This document shows positions 13,794 to 21,922 of a stretch of 33,663 nt of DNA, piece after piece. Each line of letters begins with the position of its first letter. Position 1 is the first letter of the stretch. The notes below the pieces were generated by a model, which worked only from the letters and a program-made list of their open reading frames with translations, ran no database searches and was not told the DNA's origin. The position numbers and the translations under genes are program-made. This stretch comes from an uncultured Dorea sp. (GTDB lineage: Bacteria; Bacillota; Clostridia; Lachnospirales; Lachnospiraceae): NCBI GenBank assembly GCA_910578455.1, contig CAJTQA010000039.1, positions 1-33,663 of the forward strand. Reading direction: 5' to 3'.

Positions 13794-14489
13794 ATGAAAT
13801 ACTATGCGGTAAACGGAAGTCCGCGGAAAAACTTTAATACGTCCGCGCTGTTGGACTGTGCGCTCCAAGGGATCAAAGACATTTGCCCGGATGCGGAAGT
13901 GAAAAGGATAGATGTCTATGATTATGCTTACAGCGGATGTATCAGCTGCTATGCATGTAAACGGGTGAACGGGGCGTCTTACGGAAAGTGTGCGAAAAAG
14001 GACGGGATAACAGAGCTTTTGGCAGAGCTGTCACAGGCGGACGGGATGATTATAGGCTCCCCGGTATATTTCCATGACATAACAGGACAGCTGCGCTGCC
14101 TTTTGGAGCGGCTGATGTATCCGTACCTCGTATACAGCAAAGAGTACAGCTCCATTGCGCCCAAACATATGCCTACGGCATTGATCTATACGATGAATGC
14201 TACGGAAGAAAAGATGGAGCGGATGAATTATGAGGTTAAGTTGTCCGCGGTGGCAGAGTATGTGGAGGCTGTATTTTCCAGGCCGGAGGTTCTGTATTGC
14301 TGTGATACGTGCCAGTTTCATGACTATAGCCTGTATAGGGCCGACAGATTCTCGGAAGAAGAAAAGAAAAAGAGGAAACGAATACAGTTTCCCCTGGACT
14401 GCAAAGAGGCGTTTGAGATAGGCAGGAGGATGGCGCAGGCGGCTAAATGTCCGCCGCCCACTGCTGAAGGAATTCCTGGCAGAACTTAA
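13794..14489 (+). CDS. Iron-sulfur-flavoprotein-like NAD(P)H:FMN reductase
   Basis: Flavodoxin-fold protein of 231 residues. NGSPRKNFNTS (7-17) is the FMN phosphate-binding loop. C49, C52, C55 and C66 form C-X2-C-X2-C-X10-C, resembling the compact 4Fe-4S motif of archaeal and clostridial iron-sulfur flavoproteins, although the last gap is longer than typical. IIGSPVYF is the second FMN-contact motif. A role in electron transfer or oxygen/peroxide detoxification is plausible. It begins 24 bases after the transporter gene. Its 3' end overlaps the convergent LysR gene by 47 bases, so there is no room for a conventional terminator between them. Confidence 0.85.
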   Translation: MKYYAVNGSPRKNFNTSALLDCALQGIKDICPDAEVKRIDVYDYAYSGCISCYACKRVNGASYGKCAKKDGITELLAELSQADGMIIGSPVYFHDITGQLRCLLERLMYPYLVYSKEYSSIAPKHMPTALIYTMNATEEKMERMNYEVKLSAVAEYVEAVFSRPEVLYCCDTCQFHDYSLYRADRFSEEEKKKRKRIQFPLDCKEAFEIGRRMAQAAKCPPPTAEGIPGRT

Positions 14490-15351
14490 TAAAGTCAGTC
14501 TGGCTCGCGTGAAAGTAACTGTTACGCATAGAGATCAGATTGTAAGAATGGAAAGCGTAGTAATCGTCAATGTAGATTTGCTGCAGCTTTCCTTCTTTTA
14601 ATTCCCGGGCTACGGCGCTCTTGTAAAGAAAAGCAATCCCGATATTCTGCATGATGAACTGCTTTACGATGGTAAGCCCGTTGCTGACTTCTATCCGGTT
14701 GTCAAAACGCATGGTTGCGATGTGGTTATCCAGGAATATGGACTCCAGGCGTTTCCGGGAAGGAGTTTTATCTGCGCCGAGTATGATGGTGCTGCTGTAT
14801 ACTTCATCAATCGGCACATGTTTTTCGGCCAGCGGGTGGTCGGGAGAGCAGACGCAGATGGTGCTGCTGCTGCAGAGCTCATAATAATCATGCTCTGTCT
14901 TGGAGACGATTCCGTCCATCAGAAAGAAGTCTAAATCCCCTCCGTTCAACATTCGTGACAGCTCATCATAGTTGTCTGTCACAATTCTTATCTTGTAATC
15001 AGGATTATTTTTCATGAAGTCGATGATCAAATAAGGCAGGAATGATTCGCCGGCTGACTGCTCTGCGCCCAGGCGCAGAACCTTTATGGAGTCTGACGAG
15101 GATGCAAGCTGCTCTTTGATGCGCTCCGAATCGGAATATACGGAATTGGTGTACTGATATAAAGTCTTTCCGGCGGGAGTCAGGTGGAATTTCCGGTTCT
15201 GGTATGTATAAAGCTTTGTCTTGTAATAGGACTCCAGATATTTAATATGGTGAGAAACGGCCGGCTGTGTTATATGTAACTTTTCGGCGGTTTTGGTAAA
15301 ACTATTTGTGTGGCACAGTGTCAGGAATGTCAATAAACGAAAGTCCAGCAT
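14443..15351 (-). CDS. LysR-family transcriptional regulator
   Basis: A 302-residue regulator. The N-terminal winged helix-turn-helix is clear (FTKTAEKLHITQPAVSHHIK, about 18-37). The remaining 210 residues form the two-lobed effector-binding domain. It is transcribed away from the nine-gene peptide operon across a 195-base gap containing two dyads. LysR proteins usually control the divergent neighbour in response to a pathway metabolite and repress themselves. The effector is unknown. AAGGAGGG precedes the ATG by a few bases. The sequence is rich in Tyr, Ser and Asn. Confidence 0.93.
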   Translation of the reverse strand: MLDFRLLTFLTLCHTNSFTKTAEKLHITQPAVSHHIKYLESYYKTKLYTYQNRKFHLTPAGKTLYQYTNSVYSDSERIKEQLASSSDSIKVLRLGAEQSAGESFLPYLIIDFMKNNPDYKIRIVTDNYDELSRMLNGGDLDFFLMDGIVSKTEHDYYELCSSSTICVCSPDHPLAEKHVPIDEVYSSTIILGADKTPSRKRLESIFLDNHIATMRFDNRIEVSNGLTIVKQFIMQNIGIAFLYKSAVARELKEGKLQQIYIDDYYAFHSYNLISMRNSYFHASQTDFIKFCQEFLQQWAADI

Positions 15352-15379
15352 AGTATATCCCTCCTTGTTGATAAATATG

Positions 15380-15415
15380 TGTAATAGATAAATTACAATT
15401 TATAATTTTATTATA
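15380..15415. promoter_or_regulatory. Two LysR-operator-like dyads
   Basis: Dyad 1 is TGTAAT (15380-15385), six bases, ATTACA (15392-15397). Dyad 2 is TATAAT (15401-15406), TTT, ATTATA (15410-15415). From the predicted start near 15442 their centres lie at about -53 and -34. This resembles the distal recognition site and the proximal activation site of LysR promoters. The region is AT-rich, which raises the chance of accidental dyads. Confidence 0.5.
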
Positions 15416-15426
15416 AGGATAAATGC

Positions 15427-15435
15427 TGGTATAAT
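15427..15435 (+). promoter_or_regulatory. Extended -10 promoter of the peptide operon
   Basis: TGGTATAAT at 15427-15435 is a perfect extended -10. The -35 region (TTTATT) is poor, as expected for an activator-dependent promoter. The predicted start near 15442 leaves a leader of about 105 bases. Confidence 0.6.
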
Positions 15436-15454
15436 CAATGATAAGTTAAATTAA

Positions 15455-15511
15455 TCAGAAAATATGTCATAAAATTACAAAATGAGCGTCGAAATGGCAT
15501 CGATTTTCTGA
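15455..15511 (+). promoter_or_regulatory. Long leader hairpin before the peptide operon
   Basis: TCAGAAAAT (15455-15463) pairs perfectly with ATTTTCTGA (15503-15511). The stem continues inward as ATGTCAT (15464-15470) with ATGGCAT (15494-15500), including one G-T pair, after a two-base bulge (15501-15502). That gives 16 pairs and a 23-base loop. It lies entirely in the predicted 5' leader, 19 bases before the AAGGAGG. No T-run follows, so it is not a terminator as drawn. Confidence 0.55.
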
Positions 15512-15546
15512 CAATTAAATCACGAGTTCATAAAGGAGGATAATGT

Positions 15547-17193
15547 ATGAAAAAATTGATTGCAAGTTTATTATGTGCAGCAATGGTAATGACGCTTTTT
15601 GCAGGCTGCGGAAAATCTTCTTCTGATTCATCGGGAGGAGGCACGCCTGCAAAAGCGGAAGGAGAAGGAGAGGATATCGTCCGTTACACGTTGACGACGA
15701 CACCCCAGATTGACCCGGGAGTGGGAGCCGACCTTGGGGCGGCTACGGTTCTCATTAATCTTTATGACCCGCTCGTAATGCCGAAAAAAGACGGAAGTGT
15801 AGAGCCGTGGATCGCAAAAGAGTGGAAAGTATCGGAAGACGGAAAGACATGGACATTCACCATCAGAGACGATGTTAAATTCCACAGCGGAAATCCGCTG
15901 ACAGCTCATGATGTGGCATATACGATGCAGCGTCTTCTGGACATGGGAGAAGGGTTCGGATATCTGTTTAATTCTGCTGTAAAAGAAGTAAAGGCGGTAG
16001 ATGACACTACAGTAGAAATGGTCTGCAATGAGACGACAGGAACTTTGCTGGCAACGCTGGTAAGGCTTTACATCGTGGACAGCAAGCTGGTGGAAGAAAA
16101 CTATGCAGATGGAACTTACGGAGATAAAGGCGATTACGGAAAAGCGTTCCTGCTGGAAAATGACGCGGGGAGCGGCCCTTACAAAGTAAAAGAGTATGCG
16201 GCGAATTCACATGTGCTTTGTGAGAAGAATACAGAGTACTGGAGCGAGCTTGACGCGGACACCCCGGAACAGTTCAAGGCCATCGGCTCAAACGAGGCTG
16301 TTACCGTTAAGACAATGATGGAGAGAAAAGAGCTTGAGCTTACCGACAAATATCAGTCGTCAGAGACGATTGATTCTCTTGGAAAAGTAGAGGGAATTGA
16401 TGTCATGGAAACGAACACCGGCGATATCATATATCTGCTCCTTAATAATTCGAAAGCTCCGACAGACGATCCCCATGTGCGGAAAGCGCTGGCTTATATG
16501 ATTGACTATGATGTTGTGAGCAAAGATATTTATCCAAGCTCAAAGAAAGCGGACAGCATCATCTCCCAGAGCTCTATGGGATATAAGAAAATGAATGATT
16601 ACAGTTTCAATATCGAGAAGGCGAAAGAAGAGATCGCGCTTTCAAAATACGCGGACAATATCCAGGATTACCCGATTGAAGTATGCTGGGTAGCGGAAAC
16701 TCCGGCGCGTGAGAAACTGGCACTCCTTATCCAGGCTGTGGCCGACCAGGTAGGGGTAAAGGTAAATGTCGTAAAGACTCCATGGGCAAGCGTAGTTGAG
16801 AATTCTTCATCACCGGAGACGACTGCAAATGTAACGACTACAGGATTTGCGGCAGACTACCCGGAGGCAGGCGGTGTATTTGACTCTGCGCTTAGCTCCA
16901 AGAAAGCAGGAACATGGATGAACTGCTGCTGGGTCAATGATGAGAAACTGGACGGAATGATCGCTGACGCGCTGGCTACGATTGACAATGATGAGCGCGT
17001 GGCAAAATACGAGGCAATCCAGGATTACCTTGCAGACCAGTGCGTTATGATCCCGCTGGTTGAGGAGACGCTCAGGTTTGCCTACCAGTCGTCTTATGTA
17101 GAGTACAATGCGGCAGACCCGGAATACTCCATACCTGTTATGGGATATGTAAACTATATGCCGAATATTAAAGTCTATCCGGACAAGAAATAA
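15547..17193 (+). CDS. Peptide ABC transporter, substrate-binding lipoprotein
   Basis: Extracytoplasmic family-5 binding protein of 548 residues, anchored by a lipid. The signal peptide ends in a lipobox, LFAGC, with C21 as the lipidated cysteine. A Ser/Gly/Glu-rich linker follows. The mature domain has the OppA/DppA pattern (WKVSEDGKTWTFTIRDDVKF, HDVAYTMQRLLD). It probably binds an oligopeptide or dipeptide, but this family also takes nickel, opines and other solutes. First gene of the operon; AAGGAGG precedes the ATG. Confidence 0.94.
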   Translation: MKKLIASLLCAAMVMTLFAGCGKSSSDSSGGGTPAKAEGEGEDIVRYTLTTTPQIDPGVGADLGAATVLINLYDPLVMPKKDGSVEPWIAKEWKVSEDGKTWTFTIRDDVKFHSGNPLTAHDVAYTMQRLLDMGEGFGYLFNSAVKEVKAVDDTTVEMVCNETTGTLLATLVRLYIVDSKLVEENYADGTYGDKGDYGKAFLLENDAGSGPYKVKEYAANSHVLCEKNTEYWSELDADTPEQFKAIGSNEAVTVKTMMERKELELTDKYQSSETIDSLGKVEGIDVMETNTGDIIYLLLNNSKAPTDDPHVRKALAYMIDYDVVSKDIYPSSKKADSIISQSSMGYKKMNDYSFNIEKAKEEIALSKYADNIQDYPIEVCWVAETPAREKLALLIQAVADQVGVKVNVVKTPWASVVENSSSPETTANVTTTGFAADYPEAGGVFDSALSSKKAGTWMNCCWVNDEKLDGMIADALATIDNDERVAKYEAIQDYLADQCVMIPLVEETLRFAYQSSYVEYNAADPEYSIPVMGYVNYMPNIKVYPDKK

Positions 17194-17230
17194 TAAAAAT
17201 CACAAGGACAAAAGAGAGGAGGATAAATAA

Positions 17231-18253
17231 ATGTCACTCCTGAAGAGTATATTGAAACGTCTTCTCAGTTCCGTAGTGGTGCTTTTGGGGCTTACGGTCA
17301 TCATCTTCATACTGATGAGGATGGTGCCCGGCGACCCGGCAAGGCTGGCGCTGGGAGCGAACGTTACAGAAGAAGTACTGGAAAATTACAGAGAGGTAAA
17401 CCACCTGAATGACCCGCTGCCGATGCAGTATATCTACTGGCTGACGGATGCCCTCCGGGGAGACTTCGGCATGTCGGCGGTGACAAAAAGAGCTGTAATA
17501 CAGGATATCATGGACTTTGCGCCTGCGACCATTGAGCTGGTCATATGGGCAGGGTTTCCGCCGATTCTTGCCGCATTGTTCTTAGGCGTTACAAGCGCCC
17601 AGCACAAAAACAAATGGCAGGATTACTTAAGCAGATTTTTGGGATACATTTTTGTGGCAACGCCTACTTTTGTATTTGCGGTGCTGTTTGTACTGATCTT
17701 CGGATATTGGCTGCCGGTAATGCCGACGATAGGGGGGCGGCTGAGCCCGTCCTTCACAATACCGGATATCACAGGCCTGTATATGGTAGACGCCCTTTTA
17801 GGAGGGCAGCCGGCAGCAGCCTGGGATGCATTCCTGCACCTTTTGTTCCCGGCGCTGGCGCTGGCTCTGGGAAAGACGATGCAGGAGGCAAGGATCACGC
17901 GTTCAAGCATGCTGCAGAACGCGGATAAAGATTATATCACGATGGTCACTTCGCAGGGAGTGCCGCAGTCTGTCGTGAACAGGAGATTTTTGCTGAAACC
18001 GTCTGTAATCCCTACCGTTACCGTAATAGGAATGGATATTGCGGCAATGTTTGGAAACGCATTTCTGGTAGAGAGGATCTTTAACTGGCCGGGTCTGTCC
18101 AGCTACGGGATGACAGCCATACTGAATAAAGACACGAACGCCGTATGCGCGGTAGTGCTGATCATAGGGCTTGCATTCGCCCTTACAAGTATAGCGGTAG
18201 ATATCGTGGCAATGATCCTGGATCCAAGGATGCGCCAGAAACGAACAAGGTAG
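17231..18253 (+). CDS. Peptide ABC transporter permease (OppB/DppB type)
   Basis: Inner-membrane subunit of 340 residues with about six hydrophobic segments. The N-terminus has the family opening (LLKSILKRLLSSVVVLLGLT then RMVPGDPARLALG). The coupling-helix region contains ARITRSSML, and the C-terminus carries ERIFNWPGLSSYG, a DppB hallmark. GAGGAGG precedes the ATG. It lies 37 bases after the binding-protein gene with no terminator between. Confidence 0.95.
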   Translation: MSLLKSILKRLLSSVVVLLGLTVIIFILMRMVPGDPARLALGANVTEEVLENYREVNHLNDPLPMQYIYWLTDALRGDFGMSAVTKRAVIQDIMDFAPATIELVIWAGFPPILAALFLGVTSAQHKNKWQDYLSRFLGYIFVATPTFVFAVLFVLIFGYWLPVMPTIGGRLSPSFTIPDITGLYMVDALLGGQPAAAWDAFLHLLFPALALALGKTMQEARITRSSMLQNADKDYITMVTSQGVPQSVVNRRFLLKPSVIPTVTVIGMDIAAMFGNAFLVERIFNWPGLSSYGMTAILNKDTNAVCAVVLIIGLAFALTSIAVDIVAMILDPRMRQKRTR

Positions 18254-18265
18254 GAGGTGGTGCAG

Positions 18266-19129
18266 ATGAGAGCTGAACAAAAAGAAACCATGATAAAAAA
18301 CTGGTATAAATTTTCCGCAGGCGGAGTATCAGTGCTTGGATTGGCAATCGTATTGCTGATTATACTTCTTGCTGTATTTGCGCCGGTAATCGCACCATAT
18401 CCGGAGGACGCAGGAGCAGTTGTAAAATTTTCGGAGAGTTCCCTGGCTCCGAGCATGCAGCACCTGATGGGAACCGATACGATGGGAAGAGATGTATTTT
18501 CCAGACTGCTTATCAGTCTCAGGAGCAGCCTTCTCATGGGAATCCTGGTGCTTGCCATCGCAGTGCCGGTAGGATTTGTGGTAGGCGTGCTGGCAGGGTA
18601 TTTTAAAGACACTTGGATAGAAACCGTGCTTATGAGGATTGTAGACATATTTTTGTCAGTGCCTGCGTTGGTGCTTGCATTGGCGATTGCGGCAATTTTG
18701 GAACCGAACCTTAAAAATTCGATGATCGCGATTACAATTATGTGGTGGCCGTGGTATGCCAGGCTGTCTTTCGGGGTTGCGTCATCTCTGCGGACAGAGA
18801 ACTATATCGTGTATGCGGAGCTGACAGGAGCGAAACTGAGCCATATCGTATTCAAAGAATTTTTGCCGAATACATTTGACCAGATCCTTACCAAGATGAC
18901 GCTGGACATGGGTTATGTTATCTGCATGGGAGCTACGTTAAGCTTTGTGGGCCTCGGCGAACAGCCCCCCACGCCGGCGCTGGGCAATATGATCAATGAC
19001 GGCGTAAAATTCCTGCCGGATATGTGGTGGCTGGCGATCTTCCCGGCGGTGACGATCATTATCATCGTATTGGGATTCAACCTGCTGGGCGACGGTGTCG
19101 GAAATATATTTAATGTGGAGGGCAAATAA
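18266..19129 (+). CDS. Peptide ABC transporter permease (OppC/DppC type)
   Basis: Partner permease of 287 residues. HLMGTDTMGRDVFSRLLIS near the N-terminus and LGNMINDG near the C-terminus are OppC/DppC signatures, with five or six hydrophobic segments. The frame opens with GTG 18257, but this base is part of the ribosome binding site GGAGG (18253-18257). ATG 18266, eight bases further on, is the better start. The GGAGG itself overlaps the stop codon of the preceding permease. Confidence 0.94.
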   Translation: MRAEQKETMIKNWYKFSAGGVSVLGLAIVLLIILLAVFAPVIAPYPEDAGAVVKFSESSLAPSMQHLMGTDTMGRDVFSRLLISLRSSLLMGILVLAIAVPVGFVVGVLAGYFKDTWIETVLMRIVDIFLSVPALVLALAIAAILEPNLKNSMIAITIMWWPWYARLSFGVASSLRTENYIVYAELTGAKLSHIVFKEFLPNTFDQILTKMTLDMGYVICMGATLSFVGLGEQPPTPALGNMINDGVKFLPDMWWLAIFPAVTIIIIVLGFNLLGDGVGNIFNVEGK

Positions 19130-20116
19130 ATGGAAGAAAGAGCGAATATTCTGGAAGTTAAAGATTTGTCCGTATCCTATACTGTTGCAAATGTAAAGAC
19201 ACATGTGCTGGAAAAGGTGAGTTTCAGTGTGGAAAAGGGAAAAAGCGTCGGCATCGTAGGCGAATCGGGCTGTGGGAAGACCACGACCATGCGTACCATA
19301 CTGAATGTATTGCCCTCAAACGGCACGATAGAGAGCGGGGAGATTCTCTATAACGGAGAAAATGTGCTGGAGATGCCGAAGAACAAGCTGCAGGAATACC
19401 GCCAGCGGGGCGCTGGCATGATCTTTCAGGATCCGTCAAGCGCGCTGAACCCGGTTATTTCCATCAGGAACCAGTTTTTAGAGGCGCTGAAATACGCGCA
19501 CAAAGATAAGAAACTTACGAAGGCACAGCTGCTTGAGAAAGCGGCGGATGCGTTGACGGCTGTTTCGCTGGCAGACCCGGACCGAATATTGAACAGTTAT
19601 CCGTTCCAGCTCTCCGGTGGAATGAGGCAGCGCGTATGCATTGCCATGACACTGGCGGCAGAGCGGAATATCCTGCTTGCGGATGAGCCGGGAACGGCTC
19701 TTGACGTGACCATACAGGATCAGATCTTAAGGCTGATAAAAGAGCTTGTGGATAAGGGGGAGCTGTCTGTAATCATGGTTACCCATTCTCTTGGGGTTAT
19801 CCGCCAGGTTACAACAAAGGTAAATATTATGTATGCCGGGACTATCGTAGAGGGCGGGGATACCGGAGAAGTATTTGAAAATCCGCTGCATCCCTATACC
19901 CAGGCATTGATGGACTGCCTGCCGAAACTGACAGGCAACGGAATCGCCAAAGGAATACCCGGACGGATACCGGATTACAGCAATCCGCCGAAGGGCTGCA
20001 GATTCGCGCCGCGCTGTCCTTATGCAACAGAGCGGTGCGCGAATGAAACACCGCAGCGCCTGGAGAAAGGAAACGGCCATTGGGTAGCATGTTTTAAAGC
20101 GGAGGAGGGAAAATAA
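19130..20116 (+). CDS. Peptide ABC transporter ATPase (OppD/DppD type)
   Basis: Cytoplasmic ATPase of 328 residues. Walker A GESGCGKT is at 44-51, the signature is LSGGMRQRV, and Walker B is LLADEPGTALDV. The usual sequence after DEP is T, so the glycine of DEPGT is uncommon; the DNA at 19684-19698 confirms it. The C-terminal cysteine cluster (GCRFAPRCPYATERC) marks oligopeptide-type ATPases. The ATG directly follows the stop of the permease gene. Confidence 0.95.
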   Translation: MEERANILEVKDLSVSYTVANVKTHVLEKVSFSVEKGKSVGIVGESGCGKTTTMRTILNVLPSNGTIESGEILYNGENVLEMPKNKLQEYRQRGAGMIFQDPSSALNPVISIRNQFLEALKYAHKDKKLTKAQLLEKAADALTAVSLADPDRILNSYPFQLSGGMRQRVCIAMTLAAERNILLADEPGTALDVTIQDQILRLIKELVDKGELSVIMVTHSLGVIRQVTTKVNIMYAGTIVEGGDTGEVFENPLHPYTQALMDCLPKLTGNGIAKGIPGRIPDYSNPPKGCRFAPRCPYATERCANETPQRLEKGNGHWVACFKAEEGK

Positions 20117-21111
20117 TGGACAATGTAATTCTTGAGATTAAAGATTTGAAAAAATATTTTCCTCTGGCAAACGGAAAGACGGTAAAGGCAGTGGACGGCG
20201 TCAGCATGAAACTATTCAAAGGCGAGACGCTTGGGCTGGTGGGAGAGTCGGGCTGCGGGAAAAGTACCATTGCTTATACAGTAGTCGGCATGTATGGCGC
20301 TACCGACGGCGAGGTTCTATATAAAGGCACGAATCTTGCGGCAAAAGGGTATAAGCGGACCTTGGAGCAGAAAGGCGAGATTCAGATTGTTTTCCAGGAC
20401 CCCGGCTCATCTCTGAACTCCAGGCGCACCATTGAAAAAAGCATGGAAGTTCCGCTGGACATCCATGACAAGATGCCGAAAGAAAAAAAGCAGGAGCGGA
20501 TTGAGAGCCTGCTGGAGATGGTTGGCCTGCCGAAAGAATATAAGAATAAGATGCCGAGGAATATCGGCGGAGGCGAGAGGCAGCTCGTATCGGTGGCAAG
20601 GGCGCTGGCAACGAACCCGGAGCTTATTATTCTGGATGAGCCGACCTCTGCGCTGGATGTCTCGGTACAGGCAAAAGTAATCAATACATTGATAGACCTT
20701 CAGAAACAGCTGGAGATATCTTATCTGTTCATCACCCATGATCTGAGCCTGATGAGAAATGTGGCTACCAGGGTTGCGATTCTTTATCTGGGAAGGCTGT
20801 GCGAGCTGGCGCCGACAGCGGAATTTTTCCGGGCGCCGCTGCATCCGTACACGCAGATGCTTTTATCCTCTATTCCGGTGGCGACAGAGGAAGAGGAGGC
20901 CATTAAGCCGGAACAGATCATCTCGCAGGGGGAGATCCCGTCTCCGGTAAACGCGCCGAAGGGATGCACGTTCCATACGAGGTGCAAGGACTGCATGGAA
21001 ATCTGCAAGACAAAACCGCCGGTGATGGTTGAGGTCGGGCCGGAGCATTTCGTGTGCTGCCATAAGTATGCGGAGAAGAGCGAAGGGCAGGGGAGGCCGG
21101 AAGAATGTTAA
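20116..21111 (+). CDS. Peptide ABC transporter ATPase (OppF/DppF type)
   Basis: Second ATPase, 331 residues, forming a heterodimer with the preceding one. Walker A GESGCGKS is at 43-50, Walker B is LDEPTSALDVS, and a cysteine-rich OppF tail (GCTFHTRCKDCMEIC) is present. The ABC signature reads IGGGERQLVS instead of LSGGQRQ, so serine is replaced by glycine. The start overlaps the upstream stop by one base (TAATG). Confidence 0.95.
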   Translation: MDNVILEIKDLKKYFPLANGKTVKAVDGVSMKLFKGETLGLVGESGCGKSTIAYTVVGMYGATDGEVLYKGTNLAAKGYKRTLEQKGEIQIVFQDPGSSLNSRRTIEKSMEVPLDIHDKMPKEKKQERIESLLEMVGLPKEYKNKMPRNIGGGERQLVSVARALATNPELIILDEPTSALDVSVQAKVINTLIDLQKQLEISYLFITHDLSLMRNVATRVAILYLGRLCELAPTAEFFRAPLHPYTQMLLSSIPVATEEEEAIKPEQIISQGEIPSPVNAPKGCTFHTRCKDCMEICKTKPPVMVEVGPEHFVCCHKYAEKSEGQGRPEEC

Positions 21112-21893
21112 AAACCGGGCTGGTACAGTTTTCCTGCCTGGAAGGACAGGTGGAGGAAAACTGCAGGAATATTGAACGGGCAGTCAGGAAATATGCCGGC
21201 GACGTAGATTTATTGTGCTTTCCAGAGCTTTGTGTCAGCGGCTATGACTTCCGGATGGCAAAGGATTCGGTGAAGGAGAAAGAATTCTTTGCCGGGCTTT
21301 CCAGAAAATATAAAGTTGCAATCATGGCGGGCGTGAACGTATGTGAGGAAGGGAAATATTATGACGCGGCATGCCTGTGGGACGAGGAAGGTGCTCTGCT
21401 TGGGGAATACAGAAAAATCCACCTGTGGGATAAGGAAAGCGAGTTCTTTGAGCGAGGTGAAAACCTGGCGGTAATCCCGTTTAAGGGGTGGAAGATAGGG
21501 CTTTTGCTCTGTGCGGACATGCGGTTTTTTGAAGTGTCTACGCCTCTTAAGAACATGGGGGCGGATGTAATCTTTTACCCCAGCGCATGGGCATATGGAT
21601 GGAAAGACCTGTTCCACCTGTGCGGCAGGATGAGGGCGGCTGAAAATCAGATCTATGCCATAGCGTTAAACCGGGCATCCGGCGATGTGAAGTATTGCGG
21701 AGGCACGGCAGTCATGGCTCCTGACGGCAGCCTGGCATGCAGCCTCGAAGACGACGGGGAAGGCTGTCTTAAGGCGCAGCTAAAGAAAGAGGAGATACAG
21801 AAAGTAAGAGACAATCTTGCATGGGAAAGCATGAAACTGCCGCAGATTTATGAAAAATACGACAGATACAGGTTTGCGGACTATGAGAAATAA
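21105..21893 (+). CDS. Nitrilase-superfamily carbon-nitrogen hydrolase
   Basis: Amidohydrolase of 262 residues with the complete triad: E41 (CFPELCVSGYDF), K104 (YRKIHLWDKE) and C136 (LLCADMRFFE). It hydrolyses a C-N bond; family activities include omega-amidase, N-carbamoyl-amino-acid hydrolase and aliphatic amidase. LCADMRFFE differs from the omega-amidase ICYDLRFPE pattern. GGGGAGG precedes ATG 21105, which overlaps the end of the ATPase gene by seven bases, so it belongs to the transporter operon. The operon implies a substrate derived from an imported peptide-like compound. Confidence 0.9.
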   Translation: MLKTGLVQFSCLEGQVEENCRNIERAVRKYAGDVDLLCFPELCVSGYDFRMAKDSVKEKEFFAGLSRKYKVAIMAGVNVCEEGKYYDAACLWDEEGALLGEYRKIHLWDKESEFFERGENLAVIPFKGWKIGLLLCADMRFFEVSTPLKNMGADVIFYPSAWAYGWKDLFHLCGRMRAAENQIYAIALNRASGDVKYCGGTAVMAPDGSLACSLEDDGEGCLKAQLKKEEIQKVRDNLAWESMKLPQIYEKYDRYRFADYEK

Positions 21894-21922
21894 GTATTCA
21901 ATGAATAAAAGGAGACGGTAAC

